This document shows positions 22,397 through 25,882 of a stretch of DNA of 25,882 bases, one piece after another (position 1 is the stretch's first letter; each line of letters opens with the position of its first letter). The DNA lies in contig CAJUSI010000016.1 in the NCBI GenBank assembly GCA_910589035.1, positions 1 to 25,882 on the forward strand, written 5' to 3'. The notes under the pieces were generated by a model. The model was not told where the DNA came from. It did no database searches and saw only the letters and a program-made list of their open reading frames with translations. Origin of the DNA: an uncultured Acetatifactor sp. Its GTDB lineage: Bacteria > Bacillota > Clostridia > Lachnospirales > Lachnospiraceae. A program made the translations under genes and the position numbers.

Positions 22397-22450
22397 CGCC
22401 GTTCTCCGTGTCGGCACGAACAGCTTTCCCCTCTGCCCTGCAATCCGCTG
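22391..22450 (-). pseudogene. ogt relic 3 (C-terminal end with internal deletion)
   Basis: Bases 22391-22430 match 10963-11002, the very end of the intact ogt gene, with four differences. Bases 22431-22450 match 11171-11190 with two. The 168 bases in between, including the PCHRV active site, are missing. It lies directly downstream of the methyltransferase on the same strand. It is clearly inactive. Confidence 0.82.
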
Positions 22451-22504
22451 CACTTCAAAACAGACAATCCATCACAAAAAAGCAATGCTGTATCGTGTTG
22501 CCTT

Positions 22505-23305
22505 CTATTTCTGCGCGACAATGGAAATCCATGCCGGCAGCGCTGCCATAGGATTGTGCTTCCAGTCATTTATGTTTGCAAGCAGCTCTTCCTTCTGTGA
22601 AATGTTCTTTTCCATTTTTATTAAGTCCTGATAGGAAAACCAAAAGGAAGCGTTTACCGCCTGCAGCTCCTGCATTTCCTTTAACGATAGACCTGCCCCT
22701 GTCATCGCGTTCGCCAGGTCCTGTACGCGCCAGTGGCAGTGGGGCATAACTTCTCCATATGGCTTCCTGAGCTCCGGTTCTTTCCAGGGCTCCCCCGTAA
22801 AAGGGCGTTGAAAGGGATGGACGTCAAACATAATCGAATGCCCGGCAGACTTTAATACCCTGTATATGTTTTTGTACATCGTCCCTATGTCTGCAATCCA
22901 GGTATGCGTGCCGTTTGATGTGTAAACCAGATCAAAGCTGTCCTCTTCCATCTCCGAAAGCCGCGTCGTATCATCGCATACAAAACGGATGCTGAGATTT
23001 AATCTGTCCGCGATCTCCCGGGCATGCTCCAGTTGCCTCTCACTGATATCAGCCGAAGTAACCTCCGCGCCCAGGAGCGCAAATGCAAAAGCGGCGTGAT
23101 TATCTCCGCTGGAAGGCAGCAGCACCTTCTTTCCGTGCAGATCAGGTACGTATTTCCGCACCAGCTCATACAGGCCGGGATGGAAGGCGCTGGCCGGCTC
23201 TTTGACCAGTTCTTCTATTTTGTCATCCGTCCTGAGCGACTGATACCAGGCTGAGTCGGCTCTTTGATTCCAACTGTCCCTGATCTGTTTTAATCGTTCC
23301 TCCAT
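22505..23305 (-). CDS. Class I SAM-dependent methyltransferase
   Basis: 266 residues from the ATG at 23305, preceded by AAGGAGG. The Rossmann-like core is visible: GKKVLLPSSGDNHAAFAFAL (61-76 region, a form of motif I with SSGDN in place of the usual glycine-rich loop), then GAEVTSADIS (the acidic residue at the end of strand 2), DDTT and DLVYTSNGTHTW (motifs II and III). An N-terminal helical cap precedes it and a C-terminal part with MFDVHPFQRPF follows. Substrate unknown: this family is usually annotated only as a methyltransferase. An ogt relic follows it, and a short 5' relic of the same gene lies at 18605-18632. Confidence 0.85.
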   Translation of the reverse strand: MEERLKQIRDSWNQRADSAWYQSLRTDDKIEELVKEPASAFHPGLYELVRKYVPDLHGKKVLLPSSGDNHAAFAFALLGAEVTSADISERQLEHAREIADRLNLSIRFVCDDTTRLSEMEEDSFDLVYTSNGTHTWIADIGTMYKNIYRVLKSAGHSIMFDVHPFQRPFTGEPWKEPELRKPYGEVMPHCHWRVQDLANAMTGAGLSLKEMQELQAVNASFWFSYQDLIKMEKNISQKEELLANINDWKHNPMAALPAWISIVAQK

Positions 23306-23439
23306 TGCAGCGTCCTCCTTCCGAATAAACAGATATACTGATTGACGAAATACTGATTCTATCCCGCTGTATCCTTCTTACAGCTATATGAAAGCAGTCT
23401 GCCAGATGGCTGGCCGAAACCTGCGGCCGCTGCCTCAAA

Positions 23440-23934
23440 TCAACTGTCCATAAACCGAACGGGCGCCTGTTCCGCCCTGTGTTCCCCGATGCTCTTCTCC
23501 ATCCAGATCATATGATACCAGCGCCCGAATTTATAGCCGCATTGATGAAATTTGCCCACCTGCGCGAAGCCAAGGCGGGCATGGAACTCCGCGCTGTTTC
23601 CGGTAAGGTATTCGTCCTCCTGCTCCGGCCAGGCAATACAGGCATACAAATTCAGGATGCCCATTTCCCGCAGTCTGTCTTCCAGCGCCCCGTAAAGTTT
23701 CCGCCCCAAACCGCATTTCCGGAAAGCTTTGTCAAGATAGATGGTCACTTCGCAGGACCAACCGTAAGCGGCCCGCCCCACAAAGGGGCCCGCATAGGCG
23801 TATCCCTGAATGGCTCCATCCCTCTCAATGACCAGGTAGGGATAGCGTTTCAGTGTGTTCCTGATACGGCTTCGAAATTCCTCCGGCACCGGCACCTCAT
23901 ACTCAAAGGTAATGGCCGTATTCTCTCCTGTCCG
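23440..23934 (-). pseudogene. GNAT acetyltransferase (phosphinothricin-acetyltransferase-like), 5'-truncated
   Basis: The frame reads ENTAITFEYEVPVPEEFRSR, then YAYAGPFVGRAAYGWSCEVT, the acetyl-CoA loop in FRKCGLGRKLYG, and ends with GYKFGRWYHMIWMEK near the C-terminus. This matches the phosphinothricin/methionine sulfoximine type from about residue 20-25 on. Family members begin with a strand and the DAE-x-I-x-x-IYxPYV region, which is missing: ahead of ENTAITF is unrelated sequence with an in-frame TGA. The first possible start, a GTG at 23895, would give 151 residues without the N-terminal strand and substrate-binding helix. Probably inactive, though the loop and core are whole. Confidence 0.65.
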
Positions 23935-23973
23935 CCCTGCGAACCGGCTAAACCGTATTTTTCAAATTTTCAT

Positions 23974-24151
23974 TTACGGCATCCAGTATACCGGAACTCT
24001 GCCTGTATGTTCCGCCATAAAATACAGCGCATAGAAATTGGGGTTGTCGGAAAAGACTGTCAACATACAATATGTGGTGATGATTTCCGATGTATCACAG
24101 CATATATTGTGGAAGGTCAGACATTTCCCGGCAACCCCGGCATTTATAAGT
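23974..24151 (-). pseudogene. Unidentified coding relic between GNAT and the Rpn gene
   Basis: A minus-strand frame reads LINAGVAGKCLTFHNICCDT, then TVFSDNPNFYALYFMAEHTG and RVPVYWMP with a stop at 23974. No start or ribosome site. The composition looks protein-like. I take it for the C-terminal end of a lost gene, cut at its 5' side by the Rpn unit and followed by the truncation point of the GNAT gene. Family not recognised. Confidence 0.4.
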
Positions 24152-24168
24152 TTATGAACAGGGATTAT

Positions 24169-25131
24169 TTATTTTCCGATAAGATATTCTTCGTAAAGCT
24201 TATTTCTGTACTGCTTATCTTGTGTGACTTTAATTACATCCTGCGATCGATTGTTCTCCATCAGCTTTGCTATTAATCTGGAAAGTTTATCTTCACCTTG
24301 TTCAATGCCTTCCTTTATGCCTTCCTTTACGCCTTCCCGTTTTATTGTCTTTGCTTCATATTCCAGAACTTTTCCGCCCATGACCGCTTTCACTCCTTCC
24401 TTAACAGAATCGTATTTTACAGCGATATGTTCTAATACTTTATTTGACATGTCAATAAGGGTACATCTTGTATATTCACTGATTATTCCCTCATTTAAAA
24501 GCTCTTCCAGCTTATTTTTGATCTGTTCATATTCTACCTGTAAATTCTTCAGTTTCCCTTTATCCTTTTCATATTCCTCAAACCGCGTTTCATGGGAAAA
24601 GATATAGAAAGGAATCAACAGCAGGAGTTTTTTCTCAAAAATTTCTTCCAGGGTATATCGTTGGGATTTCATCACCAGGATATCATATTCCACGGTTCCA
24701 CCTGGTGTTACCATCCTGATTTTCAGCGTATCAGGCGTTGACGCATGATGTCTCAAAAACAATACAGCGGAATGCGGCAGTGTCACTGTAAGAACATTTC
24801 CATTGACTGTCCCTTCATCCAGGGCGATTTGGGTGTCATACTCAAAAAATCGGACCAGCATACTGTTATCGGTACTGCTCTGGCATTCCAGATGGTATTT
24901 TTTTATTTCTTTTCCTTCTATCCTGAAACTGGTATCCGTAACCCGTTCCTCTTCATTCCCGTTCTGTTGGTTCAGAAAATGCTCATTTGGAGAGAAAATG
25001 ATTCTTTCCAATCCTGAATAATGCTCTCCGAACACCTCATTTATCAGAGGAAGGATGAGAGAACTGCAATCATTCAGCAACGTGCGGAACACATCATCGT
25101 ACGGCGTGTTTGTTATCCTTACATTTCCCAT
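24169..25131 (-). CDS. Rpn-family recombination-promoting nuclease/putative transposase (PD-(D/E)XK), intact
   Basis: 320 residues from the ATG at 25131 (GGAGCGG upstream). The N-terminal domain has the family pattern: YDDVFRTLLND, then RVTDTSFRIEG (D66) and KYHLECQSS (E82, Q84) with MLVRFFEYDTQIA, the nuclease core found in the E. coli Rpn proteins and PD-(D/E)XK transposase-like families. A helical, lysine-rich middle section follows, then a KEG-type repeat (about 267-277, KEGIKEGIEQGED) and a short C-terminal helix. The repeat is shorter here than in the broken copy at 9446-10089. Rpn proteins cut DNA and raise recombination. Whether this unit moves is not shown. Confidence 0.85.
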   Translation of the reverse strand: MGNVRITNTPYDDVFRTLLNDCSSLILPLINEVFGEHYSGLERIIFSPNEHFLNQQNGNEEERVTDTSFRIEGKEIKKYHLECQSSTDNSMLVRFFEYDTQIALDEGTVNGNVLTVTLPHSAVLFLRHHASTPDTLKIRMVTPGGTVEYDILVMKSQRYTLEEIFEKKLLLLIPFYIFSHETRFEEYEKDKGKLKNLQVEYEQIKNKLEELLNEGIISEYTRCTLIDMSNKVLEHIAVKYDSVKEGVKAVMGGKVLEYEAKTIKREGVKEGIKEGIEQGEDKLSRLIAKLMENNRSQDVIKVTQDKQYRNKLYEEYLIGK

Positions 25132-25153
25132 TCTTATCCGCTCCTTCCATTAT

Positions 25154-25182
25154 ATTTTACCACATCATACAAATTTACTCAA
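25154..25182 (-). promoter_or_regulatory. Promoter of the intact Rpn gene
   Basis: Minus-strand TTGAGT (25177-25182), 17-base spacer, TAAAAT (25154-25159). Identical elements and spacing precede the broken copy. The -35 overlaps the end of the possible hipA relic. Confidence 0.7.
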
Positions 25183-25330
25183 TGAGAAAACACATTATGC
25201 AGGGAATCCCGAACCTTTTCCTCCACCTCCCCAAGGATATCCCCGGCCTCTCTGGCTTCGATCCCGGCCTGTGCCGCCACAGCCATCAGATCTTCCCTGC
25301 CGGGCTTCAGGCCGCTCCCGATAGAACATC
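25179..25330 (-). pseudogene. Possible hipA 3' relic
   Basis: Immediately after the HipB-like gene on the same strand, a frame reads SGLKPGREDLMAVAAQAGIE, then AREAGDILGEVEEKVRDSL and stops at 25179. The pattern of a helix with DLMAVAAQAGI followed by a second helix ending in V-x-x-x-V resembles the C-terminal end of HipA kinases. There is no start, and the kinase domain is absent. If correct, the toxin half of a HipBA pair has been deleted and its regulator kept. Identification is from short pattern and position only. Confidence 0.4.
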
Positions 25331-25339
25331 TCCGCTTTC

Positions 25340-25624
25340 TTAACACTGCTCATCAAGAATCTCCTGTATGGACTGATACTGCTTTTTCACAAAGAGCTGC
25401 AAAAAATCCTCCTGGCAGTCCAGAGCCACGGAAATACGGATAAGCGAAGACAGCGAAATCTCTCCCGTCCGCTCAAACCGCTTGATTGACCCCAGGCTTA
25501 CGCCTGATTTCCCGCTCAACTGCTCCTGTGTCAGATGCGCCTCTTTCCTCCTGGCCCTGACATGCTCCACAATGGTGCCGCTGATCTCTTTTGGTGTAAT
25601 TTTGAATTGATCTAAGTTTATCAT
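25340..25624 (-). CDS. XRE-family regulator, HipB-like
   Basis: 94 residues from the ATG at 25624. The ribosome site is weak, and longer in-frame starts (to 25705) are possible but add unlikely sequence. The helix-turn-helix is clear: VRARRKEAHLTQEQLSGKSG, VSLGSIKRFERTGEISLSSL, then LIRISVALDCQEDFLQLF. Length and wording match HipB-type antitoxins, which bind their own promoter and normally precede hipA. Here only about 150 bases with a possible hipA tail follow, and then the Rpn unit. 25706-25751 is short AT-rich sequence leading into the terminal repeat. Confidence 0.75.
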   Translation of the reverse strand: MINLDQFKITPKEISGTIVEHVRARRKEAHLTQEQLSGKSGVSLGSIKRFERTGEISLSSLIRISVALDCQEDFLQLFVKKQYQSIQEILDEQC

Positions 25625-25746
25625 AGCTAATATTTTAACCGAAATGCTTTTAAAAAGCAAGTTTGATTCATATATTATCCAAAAAAGACTTTCCCCACTT
25701 CCCACGCTTCTGTTTTACTTTTTCCGTCTCCATAAGTCTGAATTTA

Positions 25747-25882
25747 CAGTAAACCCCCATGCCGCTTTGTCGGCACCACTATGAATGAAAGGGGTTTACT
25801 GTGAGCCTCCGGCGGATGTGCAGAAAACGGGAAAGGAAGATGTCACTTCGTGACCCCGTTTTCGCACAGTTCAGCGCCGGAG
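25747..25882. repeat. 131-bp direct terminal repeat, right copy, with its outer stem
   Basis: 25752-25882 equals 1-131. Here the outer stem is complete: ACAGTAAACCCC (25747-25758) pairs with GGGGTTTACTGT (25790-25801). The copy ends at the centre of the 12-bp palindrome that is complete at 115-142. Each window end thus supplies the part the other lacks. Confidence 0.9.

Overview
The window looks like an accessory segment of a gut Clostridia genome, most likely Lachnospiraceae. This is inferred from moderate GC, strong AGGAGG-type ribosome binding sites, and families typical of that group: AAA-ATPase-like/DUF1703 proteins, Rpn-type nucleases with KEG-repeat tails, and short stand-alone SRAP, Ogt, GNAT, XRE and MerR genes. 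I recognise no rRNA, tRNA, CRISPR array, replication gene or classical transposase. The first 131 bases are identical to the last 131, so the window is either one turn of a circle or a segment bounded by two copies of a hairpin-rich repeat.

Layout. 1-440: hairpin-rich repeat and a promoter. 0.5-3.1 kb: AT-rich gene for a one-pass membrane protein with a DUF3298/RsiV-like outer domain. 3.3-5.4 kb (minus): AAA-ATPase/PD-(D/E)XK protein followed by a frameshifted TPR-like gene. 5.5-9.3 kb (minus): two ABC exporter half-transporters, probably one heterodimer. 9.4-10.1 kb: Rpn-type nuclease gene broken by an internal deletion. 10.3-11.7 kb: SRAP protein convergent with an Ogt-type alkyltransferase. 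11.8-15.7 kb: XRE regulator divergent from a MerR-type regulator that has a textbook 19-bp-spacer promoter, followed by a tail and a C39/BtrH-like gene broken by a stop and a frameshift. 15.9-17.6 kb (minus): double GNAT and ACT-domain genes. 17.9-20.2 kb: frameshifted second SRAP, an ogt relic and the second AAA-ATPase/nuclease. 20.3-22.4 kb: relics, a small membrane-anchored protein and a split gene of unknown function. 22.4-23.9 kb: a third ogt relic, a methyltransferase and a 5'-truncated GNAT. 24.2-25.6 kb: intact Rpn nuclease, a possible hipA relic and a HipB-like regulator.

Three themes stand out. First, several families occur two or three times in different states of decay (AAA/nuclease x2, Rpn x2, SRAP x2, Ogt x3, methyltransferase x2), so the broken copies can be read against whole ones. 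Second, four separate 18-bp-period tandem arrays, each built on a short palindrome, occur here. Three are in frame inside unrelated minus-strand genes (ABC, ogt, GNAT), and all three encode an S-x-E-E-x-x hexapeptide in a loop or linker. Third, there is unusual density of single-base frameshifts, deletions and gene tails. The DNA-repair-like (SRAP, Ogt), nuclease-like (AAA/DUF1703, Rpn) and HipB-like genes give the region a genome-maintenance or defence-island flavour, but no single operon links them and I infer no new multi-gene system with confidence.
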